Shown in pieces: positions 9,804 through 20,682 of a stretch of 64,000 bases of DNA. Location: the NCBI GenBank assembly GCA_028698305.1, contig JAQVDN010000004.1, positions 41,915 through 105,914 on the forward strand, in the 5' to 3' direction. The translations under genes were made by a program, and so were the position numbers. Each line of letters starts with the position of its first letter. The first letter of the stretch is position 1. The DNA comes from Candidatus Altimarinota bacterium. GTDB taxonomy: Bacteria > Patescibacteriota > Gracilibacteria > BD1-5 > UBA6164. The notes under the pieces were generated by a model. It was not told the DNA's origin and ran no database searches. It saw only the letters and a list, made by a program, of their open reading frames with translations.

Positions 9804-9888
9804 TTGCAATATTTATAGAAAGTGATATACTATAATTAGTTTACAATAAATATTTTACTGTAAATTAGTTTACATTAAATAGTTTACA
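9804..9888 (+). promoter_or_regulatory. Promoter with three TAGTTTACA operator repeats
   Basis: TTGCAA (9804-9809) and TATACTATAAT (9826-9836) form a promoter with 16-base spacing. Three exact copies of TAGTTTACA lie at 9837-9845, 9866-9874 and 9880-9888. The inverse TGTAAA (9859-9864) makes the middle region partly palindromic. The last copy ends one base before the ATG. The HTH protein encoded next is the likely binder. Confidence 0.6.
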
Positions 9889-9889
9889 T

Positions 9890-10903
9890 ATGATTAATAA
9901 GACAAATACATATAAGAAAATCCTAAATCTTTTTTATCAAAATAAGATACTTTGAGCTACTGATATAGCATGAATTTTGTCAGTAAGTAGAGTTATGGTT
10001 CACAAAACACTAAAGATACTTGTAGAAGATAAAAAGATAGAAAAAATATGACTTTGATCTCATGCTAGATATAAAAGTCTAGTTTTTACTTGAGAAAATA
10101 ATCTAGATTACAATAATGATAAATTTCTAGTTGATTATAAAACAAAGAAATTTTTGGATGATAATTTTTATAAATTTGATTCAGATTGAAAGATTTTGGA
10201 GTGATACGATGGCTTTGTAATTTGGGTTAAAGATAGAAAATTTGATCTTGAAAATTCTGTAAATAATTATAAAAAAATAATTAATTATGTTGAAAATCTA
10301 GAAAATAATTGTTGATTACTTGATGCTAGTGAGATTTTTAATAAAAAATTTGATAAAAATTTTATGCAAAAAGTTTTTTATGCATGAGAATATAGTTTTA
10401 TGGAATTTGGTAGAAGTAAACTTGCAGAGATGACTTTTTATGCAAAACAATCACAAAATAGTAAGTTGATAAATCAAAGTATAGATGAAATCTTTTATAA
10501 ATTAGAATGTCTTATTAAAAATGAAAAAATAGATGCAATTGCGATCACTCCTTGGAGTATTGATAGAAAAAATCAACTTTTGTGAATATTGAAAGTTAGA
10601 CTTTGAATTTTTAATTTGCCATTTGTAAATATAGTAAAATATTATGAAAACGGTATAGCAATTCCTCAAAAATCAATTAAATCAAAAGAGGGAAGAATAA
10701 AAAATGCTACAAATACTATATTTGTTGATGATAAAGATATTCATAAATATAAAAATATTCTGCTTATAGATGATTTTGTATGATCATGAGCGACACTTAA
10801 TATAACAGCAAAAAAGATAATTGATACGTGATGAAGGAGTGTGATATGATTTGCATTTGTTTGAAGTATGGATTTAACTTATGAAGTTATAAATGAGATA
10901 TAA
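9890..10903 (+). CDS. HTH-phosphoribosyltransferase fusion
   Basis: 337 residues. Residues 5-60 look like a winged helix-turn-helix (KILNLFYQNKILGATDIAGI, then SVSRVMVHKTLKILV). The C-terminal half is a type I phosphoribosyltransferase domain with the PRPP loop NILLIDDFVGSGATLN (about 290). PRTase domains can act in salvage or as ligand sensors in regulators such as PurR. With a DNA-binding domain and operator repeats just upstream, a PRPP- or nucleotide-sensing autorepressor is the best guess. The PRPP-loop glycines are TGA. The gene stands alone between a promoter and a terminator. Confidence 0.7.
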
Positions 10904-10932
10904 AAAAGACTAATTTAAAATTAGTCTTTTTT
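10902..10932. terminator. Bidirectional hairpin terminator
   Basis: AAAAAAGACTAATTT pairs with AAATTAGTCTTTTTT around a single central base, between convergent genes. Confidence 0.8.
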
Positions 10933-11558
10933 TAATTTACCGCTCTACTTTCTCCCATTAAAAAATTTCAATTTGATCTAGTAATAATTCATAAAACATA
11001 ATTTTGAAAATCTGAAATATAATCTTGTATTTCTGGATTTAATTTAATTTTTGGATTTACATTTACATCAATTCCATTTTCCTTTAATATACTATCAATT
11101 GCTTCTTCCATTGTTTTTCACCTGTATATAAGCATTAATAACTTATATAAAGGAGTTCATTCAGCAGTAGCAGGAACAATATGTTTTTTATCAAACTTTC
11201 TAAAATTTTCTATTCAAAATTGAGCTTCAAATCATATCATTTCTTCAAATATATCTTTTTCTTCATCAGTTTCAAGTAAAGCATAAAAATTTGAAAATAA
11301 TAAATCTCAGTAAGAATATTCTTCTATATCTCTATTTATTTTTAAAAGAGTTTCTACTTTTAAAGTAGTTTCTCAATCTATTTTAAAGCTACCTCATTCA
11401 GGTGGATTATCTCAATATACTTGATATGTAATAGCATCTTCTATTAATGATCAAAAATTTTCTGTAAATTTTCTAAATTTTTCTTCGTCTCCTAATCATG
11501 ATTTTCCAGCAAGTGAAATACAAGTATCAAATAAATCATTTATAGTTATTGATGACAT
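10932..11558 (-). CDS. Hypothetical acidic protein
   Basis: 208 residues, soluble and acidic, apparently mostly helical, with no membrane segment and no motif I recognise. Stretches such as LLFSNFYALLETDEEKDIFE and YKLLMLIYRGKTMEEAIDSI look like packed helices. The C-terminus GESRAVN includes GCG, a codon rare here. Ends inside the shared terminator. Confidence 0.6.
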
Positions 11559-11618
11559 ATATTTATATATTATTATTTAATAGTTTTATTATAAATTAAT
11601 TATAATATAAGTCAATAT

Positions 11619-11644
11619 AAAAGACTAATTTTATTTAGTCTTTT
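11619..11644. terminator. Hairpin terminator
   Basis: AAAAGACTAA pairs with TTAGTCTTTT (10 bp, 6-base loop). It overlaps the end of the minus-strand membrane gene. Confidence 0.7.
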
Positions 11645-12063
11645 ATTAGTTTTTTTCAATCTCAAACTACTTTAGTTGCTATTAAATCTATTACAAATCA
11701 AACAATCATTCATTCAGTTATTAACCAAAATGGAGAAAGTCCAGAAAAAGCAGTATTTTGCATTAAAAAAGATATTTTATCATATATAAATAATACTAAT
11801 ACAAAATTCATCCATCCTCATAAAAATGGTCATCTTATCCAAAATGGAAATGAAAAATTTAAAAAAGGATGTTTATTTATTATTCACATTACTCATATAA
11901 AAGCACCAATACTAGTATACCAAAGTAAGATTGCAAATCTTAGATATATATCAGCATTTATAAAGATAATAGGAACCATAATAAATGCTAATAATCAAAA
12001 CACTAATCAAACTATTTTTGCAATAGCGATTCTATTCATTAACTTAGATTTAAATAAATTCAT
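11635..12063 (-). CDS. Small four-helix membrane protein
   Basis: 142 residues with four hydrophobic segments (about 13-32, 37-62, 82-100 and 112-132). Characteristic phrases are LLWYTSIGAFIGVMGIINKH, FWIRGPFLGGWMNFVLVL and EGMIVGFVIDLIATKVVG. The loop I-R-G-P-x-x-G-x-W is well defined, but I cannot name the family. Only TGA read as Gly gives this frame. Confidence 0.6.
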
Positions 12064-12279
12064 AATTAAATAGTTAAAAAATAACAAATTTATTATAATC
12101 TTTTTTGGGAAAAATAAAAATATAAATAGCAGAATGCTATTTATATTTTTATTTTTCAATTTTATTTAATTTTGTAGATTTGTGGAAATACAAGGAATTA
12201 TATTTCTAAAGTTGATTTTCAAGTTCAAAAATTATTTATAGTATATTTTCACTCAACTACTTTTCAAATATCTTTTTTA
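12064..12279. other. Intergenic gap with a terminator
   Basis: 216 bases without a gene. Holds a hairpin at 12116-12150 and otherwise plain AT-rich DNA in which no supported frame was seen. Confidence 0.6.
12116..12150. terminator. Hairpin terminator
   Basis: A 16-bp perfect stem (12116-12131 with 12135-12150), a GAA loop and flanking T runs. It lies downstream of lemA on the minus strand. Confidence 0.75.
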
Positions 12280-12858
12280 TTATTCAAAGCTTACACTTGG
12301 TGCAGTTTCAGCTCATTCTTGGCTTTCAAATAATGATTTTTTTTCAAATCCAAATAAACTTGCAGCTATATTGTTTGGAAATTTTCTTACAAAAGTATTA
12401 AATTCTTGAACTACCTCATTGTATCTCATTCTTTCAGTTGAGATTCTATTTTCTGTTCATTCAAGAGTTACTCTTAGATCAGCAAAACCTTGATTAGCTT
12501 TCAAGTTTGGGTAGTTTTCTGTTACCATCAAAAGTCTAGATAATGCTTGTGAAATACCAGTTTGTTCTTTTTGAAATTCTGCCATTTCTTGAGCATCATT
12601 AACATTTATACTAGTTTTTGTTGCACTAGCACGAGCTTGTACGACAGCTTCTAAAGTAGATTTTTCAAAATTTGCTTCTCATTTTACAGTATTTACTATA
12701 TTTGGTATCAAATCCATTCTTCTTTGGTATTGATTTTCTACTTGTGACCAAGCAGTATTAACTCATTCTTCCATAGTTACCATAGAATTGTATTTTCCAA
12801 AAAACATAAAACCTAAAACAGCTAATATAGCTAAAGTTATAATTAAACCTTTTTTCAT
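12280..12858 (-). CDS. lemA: LemA family protein
   Basis: 192 residues, typical for LemA. Residues 4-20 are a single membrane segment. The conserved core follows: SQVENQYQRRMDLIPNIVNT, VVQARASATK, LLMVTENYPNLKANQGFADL and EGTENRISTERMRYNEVVQE. LemA proteins are membrane-anchored helical bundles of unclear function, and their genes commonly sit next to TPM-domain genes. Here the TPM gene lies 26 bases upstream on the same strand, so the two form a unit. Confidence 0.93.
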
Positions 12859-12884
12859 AAATAAAAGTTAAAAATTAAATTTTT

Positions 12885-13730
12885 TTACCATTTTCCAGAG
12901 CTTCATCCTCATCAAAATCCTCATCATCAAAATCAGCCAAAACTTCATCATCAACTACCTCATCATTTTCATCCTCATCAATTTCATATTTTTCATCCTA
13001 TTCATAGTATCACTCAAATTACCCATGAAATAGCATTTATTACTAAAAATTGTAGTGTTCCTATTAAAAAATATGCGATTGGTAGTGTTATTATATATCA
13101 AAATAGTAAATATAAAAATATTTTTTTATATTGTTTCTTTTTATAGATAGGTTTAAATAAAATTATTCATGCTAGGAATGATATAATCACCAATATAAAT
13201 ATAGATTCATTTGAATTTCATTTATTTTTTTGTTCTGAAATAATACTTTCATCTCAAGAAAATGCTTTATCAAAATCATTTAAAGCTCAAATTATTCAAT
13301 CTTTATATCTATTTTCTCTAAAAAGAGAAAAATTGTTTTCTCAAATCCTATTTGCTAGTATATCTGGTAAAACTCATTCTACTCAATAACCTGTTGATAT
13401 ATTCCATGCTCTATCTTCTATTGCTATAAGTATAACTACTCAGTTATCTTTATCTGCTTTTCATACTCATAAATCTTGTCATATCTGAGTTGCTACACTA
13501 GAAATATCTTCTCATTTAGTACTATCAATAATTACTGTAAGTAATTCTGTTGTATATTTTGTTTTGAGTTCTATAATTTTTTTCTCTATTTCGCTTTTTT
13601 CTTCATTATCTAGTACTCAAACTTTATCTATTACATAAGAATCTATAGTTCATAAATCTTTTATATCAAAAGCATTTGAGATACTAAAAAAATATAAACA
13701 GAATAAAAATATTAGTATAATTTTTTTCAT
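12885..13730 (-). CDS. TPM-domain membrane protein with Gly-rich tail
   Basis: 281 residues. Signal peptide (MKKIILIFLFCLYFFSISNA), TPM domain to about residue 165 (VIDKVGVLDNEEKSEIEKKI, NGVVILIAIEDRAWNISTGY, GVEGVLPDILANRI), two or three membrane helices, then a C-terminal tail dominated by Gly with Phe and Ser that ends SSGKW. That tail matches the family's usual Gly-rich end only if TGA is Gly: 18 TGA codons occur in its last 40 codons, mixed with GGA, GGC and GGT. Read as stops or as Trp, the tail would make no sense. TPM proteins act at the membrane; their function is not settled. Pairs with lemA. Confidence 0.9.
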
Positions 13731-13773
13731 ATTTTTCATTTTTTATTTTTAAATCTTTTTTTATTATAATAAA

Positions 13774-13804
13774 AAAAGCATAAATAAAAATTATTTATGC
13801 TTTT
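13774..13804. terminator. Hairpin terminator
   Basis: AAAAGCATAAATAA pairs with TTATTTATGCTTTT (14 bp, AAA loop). It lies after the minus-strand hypothetical gene and carries its stop. Confidence 0.8.
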
Positions 13805-14528
13805 CAAATACTCTTGCAACATCTTTGTGAGATATCTCAAAATCTATGTTATTTTCTTTAAATATTTCATTGAATCTATCAGCAAATGATTGATTTCATA
13901 ATTCTATATTTAATAATTCTTGATAAGAATTTTTTGATATTTTAAAGTATTTTTCTAGTAGATATATAAACTTTTCATATTTAAATTTATAGTTATTAAA
14001 TACTTTTATATCAAATTCTGTATTATCTATAGCACTATTTTTTATGAACCAAGATAAAAATAATGCTTTTCTTTTGTCTTTTTCTTCTTGATTCTTAGCT
14101 ATTAGCTCAGCTGGCTTTTCTCTTGATTTATAAGTAAGAGTTTTTTTATTTTCTTTTGAGTTTTTTAGTTTCCAATTTAATACTTGAGTAAAAAATTTTT
14201 GTAAAGCAGCACTATTTTTATAAAAATATTCTGTTTCTCATAGTTCATCATATATTTGTTTTATATAATTTACAATACTTTCAATAGAAAGATTTTTGTT
14301 AAAATATAATCAGTGTAAAAATACAATAGGATCTATATCTTTTGTAAATTTTTTCTTTAGTATTTCTTGTAATCTTATAACTTTTTTTTCAAGTTTTATA
14401 TGATTGGTTCTTCTAAATTTACAAGATTTCATATATGATTCTATGAACTCTTGTCTTTTTATAAAATCATTTAAGTTTAAGATTTCATTTTTATTTTCAA
14501 AATCTATTTCTTTATTTTCTAATTTCAT
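13791..14528 (-). CDS. Hypothetical protein
   Basis: 245 residues, rich in Lys, Glu, Phe and Asn, mostly helical, with no membrane segment or signal peptide. Phrases such as KLEKKVIRLQEILKKKFTK and EIFKENNIDFEISHKDVARV show no motif I know. Its first 17 bases overlap the end of the M14 carboxypeptidase gene, so the two are translated from one mRNA and may work together. Only a few glycines, all TGA-coded. Confidence 0.6.
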
Positions 14529-15597
14529 TTTTTATTAATTTTTTTAAATCTCTCAATTTATATTCTATTTCTCAATGCTCTGGAATTTCTATAAGAATTG
14601 TTGGAATCTTATATTTTTCATAAATGTATGTTTCCATAGTTCAAGTATATTCTTTACTTCATCATTCGTTTATTTCATATTCTTTAATTTTTTGTTTTTT
14701 AACATGATCATTTTCAAAATCTATGTCATATTTATATCATGGAAGTATATTTGATATCTCATATCAAAAATCTATTACTTTTTTATCATCTATAGAATTA
14801 TCAGGGATGAAAAGTATATTTCATTTTGAATGTAATGAAATTATTTTATTGAATTTATATTTTTTTAAGGTTTCTACAATTACTCTAGTTTCAGCTTCAC
14901 TTTCACAAGATCATATTCAAGTAAGTATATTTAAACCATTTTTTATAAAACTTGTTAACTCAAAATTTTTAGTACAAAAATTTCTGTTTAAATCTACATT
15001 ATTTATATTTGTTCTTCATTCAAGATAAGCATCATATTTTTGATTTGCATTTTTATAATATTCAAGTCATTCTGGATTTATAGTTGGTATAATAAACCAT
15101 CAAGTTATATCTTCTTTTTCAAATTCTTTTATTAAATAATTTGCTGTTTCGTAAGTTCCATATTCATATCAACCATGTATATTTGAAAATATTCAAAAAA
15201 ATCAATTATTAGGATTTCATTTATAATAAGCGAAAATTGGAGCTCATCATTTTGTATATCACAATATTATTTTATTTACTTTGTTGTAAAATATATCTAG
15301 TTCTTTATTTGTTTTATCTATAGAAAAATCAATAATCTTTATTATATTTTTTATATTTTCATTATTATTATTGTTATATTTTTCTATACTTTTTTTTGTT
15401 TTATAGTATATTTTTAGATTTTTTTCTAAATCATTTTTAGTTATTTTATTTACTATTTGTTCCAATCATTTTTGTAGTGATAAAGCATTCATTTGCTTTC
15501 ATCATACATTTATATCTATATTTTCTAAATCATTTTGATTTCAAAAAGCTATATTTGGTATAATAAATATAATTAAGAATATGAGTAATTTTTTCAT
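14512..15597 (-). CDS. Secreted M14-type zinc carboxypeptidase
   Basis: 361 residues. Signal peptide MKKLLIFLIIFIIPNIAFG. A lysine/asparagine-rich coiled region (to about 110) precedes the catalytic domain. Zinc-site features: IHGGYEYGTYE (first His and Glu, a variant seen in M14 members), IIPTINPEGLEYYK, the DLNRNF substrate-binding motif, SLHSKG (second zinc His) and TILIEIPEHG (catalytic Glu). It should trim C-terminal or murein-peptide residues outside the membrane. Overlaps the next gene by 17 bases. Confidence 0.85.
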
Positions 15598-15674
15598 TGT
15601 TTATTTTAGGAGAATAAAAATACTTCTAGGATTTTATTTAAAAAACTTATTTTTTCTAACTTTTTTAAATTTTC

Positions 15675-15705
15675 TTGTCACTTTTTTATAATTTTTCGTT
15701 ATAAT
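15675..15705 (+). promoter_or_regulatory. Possible promoter of the Kazal-protein gene
   Basis: TTGTCA (15675-15680), a 19-base spacer and TATAAT (15700-15705), 42 bases before the ATG. The spacer is longer than ideal. Confidence 0.35.
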
Positions 15706-15747
15706 AATTACAAAGCCTTAAAAAATTTAATTTTTAATTATATAAAT

Positions 15748-16632
15748 ATGAAGAAATTCTTTTCTTTTTTAATTTTAATTTCTATATTGTTCTCTCAAGT
15801 TAGTGCTGAAGTTGGTGGTACAGTTACTAGAACAATAATAAATGATAGTTCTCAAGAATCTGATTTTACAAAAGCTTGAGACACAAGTGATTGAAGAGTT
15901 TATAAAGGTAATTCTAAAATATATCCTACACAAGAAGAGTTTTTAAAAGCAGAATGAAATACTTGTGAAGTTGCAACAGATGGTTGTAATACAATTACTA
16001 TTTGGAACTGAGCTTTATGAGCAAGCACAGAAATGTATTGTGAAGATGTATATGGTGAAAAATGAACTTATAAATGGTCATGTAAAAAACAAAAAGAACC
16101 AGTTTTAGTTTGAAATGACAAAGATGAAAATTGATGTATATGATCAGCTTGATATGTCTGGAATGCAGAAAAAAAAGAATGTGTTAGACCTTGGGAAGAA
16201 GAACCAATTATGTGTACTATGCAATATGATCCTGTTTGTGGAGTAGATTGAGTAACTTATGGTAATTCTTGTAGTGCTTGAAAAGTAAAAATTGCTTATA
16301 AAGGGGAATGTAATTTAGAATCATGAGTTTCAGAAGGTTCTGATTGACTTACAAATGATGAAAGACTATATAATCATATAAAAACAACTCTTTGAGAAAA
16401 ATACCAATCAAGAGTAGATAATGTACTTAAAAATTATAATAATAGAATTGCAAAATTTTCTAAAATTAAAAAACAAAAAGTAAATACAAGTGTGATAACT
16501 GCTCTTGAAAATGAGATTTCTAAAATAACTATGAAATATCCTCAAGATATAGCTTTACCTGAATCAGTTAACAATGCTTATCTTACTATTACACTTTTAA
16601 AAATGGAAATAGAAAAACTAAACACAAAATAA
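15748..16632 (+). CDS. Secreted protein with Kazal-type inhibitor domain
   Basis: 294 residues. Signal peptide MKKFFSFLILISILFSQVSA, then several Cys-rich stretches. At about 170-205 a Kazal-like module is clear: [20 protein letters not shown], followed by KVKIAYKGEC. Before it stands a DENGCIGSAGYVWNAEKKEC unit, also common beside such modules. Kazal domains block serine proteases, so the protein may protect the cell against host or predator proteases. The C-terminal 90 residues are helical and Cys-free. CPR organisms are usually epibionts, which fits a surface or secreted inhibitor. Confidence 0.85.
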
Positions 16633-16653
16633 AAAATCCCGTAGGGATTTTTT
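16631..16653. terminator. Hairpin terminator
   Basis: AAAAAATCCC, GTA, GGGATTTTTT. It serves the Kazal gene and, in reverse, the DUF4153 gene. Confidence 0.85.
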
Positions 16654-18454
16654 ATTTTATCAAAACATATCAATTAACATAAGTATTTATATAATCTTTT
16701 TCTCAATCATATTCTGGATTAATTATGTTTATATTTTCTAAAAATATTTTCATTTCATATTTTTGTCATTTTAATTCAAAAGTCATATCTTGTTTATCCA
16801 TATTTGAATTAGAAGTTTCTTTATATTTTTCATATAGATTATCTAAAAATTCTTTTATATCTATACTTTCTACAACTATAGAGTTTTCTATTAATTCAAA
16901 CTTATTTGTTAAAATATCAATTTTTGCATATATAATATTATCTTCTATTATATTATCTGATATATTTGTTATTTTAGAGTATCATTTTGTATCTATAGGA
17001 AAAGTGTTTCAATCACCATTATTTAAGTAAATATTAGCTGATTTTTCATTTTCATAATCATAATAAGTTCTTACTTTTATATTTGAAGTAATTTTTTCAA
17101 TTATTTCCCATTTATTTATATCATCTTTATTTTCTAATTGCTTATAAAATAATTCTTTTATACTTGTACAATCACTATTATAACATATATAATATATTCA
17201 ATTATATATTTCTCTTGATAAGTTTTTATCTATATCAGTAAAATCTTTTAAAGAAATTATTTCTCAATCTTTTAATATATTTGCTTTTATTAAATTATTT
17301 TCTAATCTAGTAAATTGTCTTGCTTCTGGTAAGCTGAAAACCGACCATGGACCTATAGAAATTATGATTGTAAATAAAGTTAATATAGCAGGAATAGCTC
17401 ATATAAATTTTTTCTTTGAAAATATCATAAATAATGATATAACTCAAAGCCATATACCAAAAACAACTACAAAATATCTATTTGTTGTTAAATCATATTG
17501 TGCTATTCTAAGATATATAGCATAAAAAAGCATAAATAATTGTGGAATAACAACTATTGGAAATATTTCTCTAAATTTTTTTATTATTGAATTAGTTTCT
17601 TCAAATATATAACTAAACATATAAACTATATATCATAAGCTTGAGAAACCAATTACAAGCCAAGAGACTTCTCACTTTGGCCAATCAGAAAAATTTAATA
17701 ATACTTTTATAGAATATGCATAAAGAATCAAAAAATAAATAATTATAAATGATATTCAAATATATTTTATTAAAAAATCAAAAAATTTATTTTGTTTTAA
17801 TTCAACTTTTTCTTCAGTTTTAGGGATTTGAGTTAATCAAAAAATCGGTGTTAAAAGTGATAGAGAAATTATTGCCCAGTTTTTATAAAGTTCATCACTA
17901 AAAGTCCAACTTATATCAAAAAGAGTAAAAGTTGCTCAGATTGCTATACTTCAAAGAGCAAATAAAACTCATCAAAAAATAAATGATATTAAAAAAACTA
18001 TACTTATCTTGTAAAAATACGGATAATATACTTCATTTTCATTTTTAAGAAGTGTACATTTTTTTAAAAAAGGAGCAAAAAATATATATCAAATTATTCA
18101 AACTAAACTAAGAATAAAAAATATAATATTTTCAAAATCATCAGGATTATTATCAAAAAAACTAAAAAAAAGTATTCAAAAAATAATTGGAATGATTTGA
18201 TATAAGCATTTTTTCTTTTTTTCCAGATTATATTTTTCACTAGTTAAATAAACTCAAATAGAAAAGAAAAAAGTAACTATCAGAGAAAAAATTCATTTTG
18301 TAAAATAATTTTCAACTATATTAGTTAAATCAAAATTTGTAACAATTATCAAAAACAATAAGTTTATAACTATATATAAGACTCATAATGGAAACCTAAT
18401 AATTATATATTTTATATTCTCTATTAGATTTTCTAATTTAAAAATGTTTAACAT
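16652..18454 (-). CDS. DUF4153 membrane protein
   Basis: 600 residues. About ten to twelve hydrophobic helices fill residues 1-380. Telltale phrases of the DUF4153 family are RYFVVVFGIWLGVISLFMIF, IPAILTLFTIIISIGPWSVF and SLPEARQFTRLENNLIKANI. The C-terminal 200 residues are soluble and charged, probably a folded domain on one side of the membrane. No reaction is known for the family. It starts 17 bases after the RsuA-like gene and is likely on the same transcript. Confidence 0.8.
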
Positions 18455-18471
18455 AATCTATTTTTTAAAAA

Positions 18472-19167
18472 TTAAAATTTTTCTAGGTATTTTATTTCAT
18501 CATCATTTAAATATCTATATTTTCATAATGGTAAATCTCATAATTTTATTTCTCAAATACTCAATCTATGCAATTTTATCACTTCATTATTTAATGCTTG
18601 TAACATTTTTTTTATTTGATGAAATTTTCATTCACTTATAGAAAGTTCTATTTCAGTTTCATTAAGTCTTTTTACTAAAGCAGGTTTGGTTATAAAATCA
18701 TCTATTTTAACTCAATCTTCCAATTTTTTTATATCATTAGCAGTTAAAATTTCTTTTGTTTTTACATGATATGTTTTAAAAATATCTTTTTTTGGATGTA
18801 TAAGTTTGTGTATGAGTTTTCAATTATTTGTGAGTAATAATAATCAAGTTGTATCCACATCTAATCTGCCTACTATCTCAACAATTTCACTATAATAATT
18901 ATCATTTATGAGATGTTTATATGACAAATATCATGCTTCATCCTTGTTGCTTGAAACATAATTTATAGGTTTATTTAAGATTATATAAATATTTTCTTTA
19001 TAAACTATTTTTTTTCAATTTATATATATTTCATCATCTTCTTTTAGTTTAAAATCTCATTTTAAACATAGATTTCAATTTATATATATGAGTCACTGTT
19101 TAAAAAAATATGCCATATCTTTTCTGCTAGCTATTCATATATTTGAAAGATATTTATCTATCCTCAT
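18472..19167 (-). CDS. RsuA/RluB-family rRNA pseudouridine synthase
   Basis: 231 residues. An N-terminal S4 RNA-binding domain (MRIDKYLSNIGIASRKDM, to about 60) is followed by the catalytic domain with GRLDVDTTGLLLLTNNGKL, where the Asp of GRLD is the catalytic residue. EGKFHQIKKMLQAL (the E-G-K/R-x-H-Q-I/V-R/K-R/K motif) follows. Family members convert a specific uridine in 16S or 23S rRNA to pseudouridine; which position cannot be told here. First gene of an apparent two-gene unit with DUF4153. Confidence 0.9.
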
Positions 19168-19293
19168 AATGATTTTTTAGTTAAATATTTTTTTCATTAT
19201 ACTAATTTTTATAAAAATAAAAAAGTAAAATTTATTTGTTATTATTTTAATTTTTATTAAAATATAAAAAAATTTAGATTTTAAATATATTTT

Positions 19294-19572
19294 ATGGCAA
19301 AAACATATATAGAGTGAGCATCTTGTAAAGCAGTAAATTGACAATTTTGAGAATTTTTTAATATGAGTTTTAATATAGAAAAATTGTCTCAATATGCAAA
19401 TGAAAAAGGTTATGTAAATGTAGTAATGAGCAAGAGAAAAGAACCAGGTCAATATGGTGATACTCATTATTTTACACTTAATGAATGGAATCCTGAATCT
19501 AATCAAAGTAGTCCAAAATCATCTCAAAATAATTCTTCTGATGATATTTCAGTTGAAGATATTCCATTTTAA
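19294..19572 (+). CDS. Small protein with SSB-like acidic tail
   Basis: 92 residues. The first 70 look like a short beta-rich domain (YVNVVMSKRKEPGQYGDTHY, FTLNEWNP). A Ser/Gln/Asn linker follows, ending in DISVEDIPF. That acidic end with Pro-Phe last resembles the single-stranded-DNA-binding protein tail that docks repair and replication proteins. A small phage-like ssDNA-binding protein is therefore possible; the N-terminal domain is too short for a classic SSB. Divergent from the RsuA-like gene and closed by its own terminator. Confidence 0.55.
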
Positions 19573-19599
19573 AAATAAAGTCTAATAAACTTTATTTTT
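19571..19599 (+). terminator. Hairpin terminator
   Basis: AAAAATAAAGT pairs with ACTTTATTTTT across a 7-base loop and is followed by T residues, right at the stop of the SSB-tail gene. Confidence 0.8.
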
Positions 19600-19622
19600 T
19601 TCATTTAAAAAATACTAAAAAT

Positions 19623-20657
19623 ATGAATACTATAGAACAAAAATACCTTGAAGCAACAAAAAATATACTAGAAAAAAATCTAAAAATATATGATGACAGA
19701 TATAGAGATTTTCCTGTTGTATTAGTTTATGATTTAGAATCACCGATTTCAAGAGAATTATCAAAATGATATATTGAAAATTTAAAAAATCATAAAAATG
19801 CAGAAATAATAGATTTTTCTAAAGCAAATAAAGAAGAATTAAAGTCAAAATTGTTATCTTTGCAAGAAAATTCAACTGTTGTATTGGTTCAATCAACAAA
19901 TTTTATGCTAGATGATTTTAGAATCAGACTTAATCTAAATAATGCTTGAGTTTGATGCTTAGAACATAGACATTTGGCTTATATTTATGATGATCAAGTT
20001 GAAAATTATGCTGATGCTATTGAGTATAATACACCTCTTTATGAAGAATTGTGAGCAAAATTGAAATCTATTTCAGATAGTGCTCAAACTATGACATTTA
20101 TTTGTAATGATGGTTCAACTCTAAAAGTAGAATGATGATTTGAAGATATGAAACAAAATACTTGAAATTATGAAGGTAAAAATAGATGATGAAATTTTCC
20201 TATTTGAGAAAATTTTACAGAAGCCCGTGATTTTTCAAAAGTAAATGGAGAATTAACTATATATGCATTTCCAGATGAAAAACTTCAAGTAGAATTTTGT
20301 GAACCTTTTAAAATAAAAATAAAAGAAAGTATCGTTACATGTGATGATCCAAAATGCCCACCAAATTTTAAAAAAATTCTTGATTTTATAGCACTTAGTG
20401 AAAATAATGAAGTGATGTTTAGAGAACTATGATTTGGTTTAAATCCAGGTATAAGTAGGGAAAAAACTATTGCAGATGTAAATGCTTATGAAAGGATTGC
20501 TTGATTTCATCTAAGTCTATGAAAAAAACATCAAATTTACAGAGCAAAGATGCATAAGAGTGTGGTTCAAAGGTATCATATAGATATATTTCCAGATATA
20601 AAAGAGATATTTATAGATGATACTTTGGTATTTGAAAAAGAAAAATTTGTTATATAA
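19623..20657 (+). CDS. M29/NicX-like metallo-aminopeptidase relative
   Basis: 344 residues. The C-terminal half carries GFGLNPGISREKTIADVNAY, GFHLSLGKKHQIYRAKMHKS and RYHIDIF. These resemble the metal-binding G-x-N-P, E-x-x-G/H-x-x-G and H-x-D elements of the M29 aminopeptidase / 2,5-dihydroxypyridine dioxygenase superfamily. The N-terminal half has Rossmann-like stretches (VVLVYDLES, TVVLVQSTN). A metal-dependent hydrolase is likely, peptide substrates being the default guess. Gly in conserved positions is TGA or GGT. Read-through with the 199-residue gene 25 bases downstream is plausible. Confidence 0.6.
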
Positions 20658-20682
20658 TTAATTTACTTAATAAATATAAAAT

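Noticed and set aside
14723..15028. 101-codon plus-strand frame opposite the M14 gene
   Set aside because: Antisense to catalytic motifs of a recognised peptidase.
19177..19506. 109-codon minus-strand frame opposite the SSB-tail gene
   Set aside because: Phe/Ile/Lys-rich shadow; the plus-strand protein has sensible composition and its own terminator.
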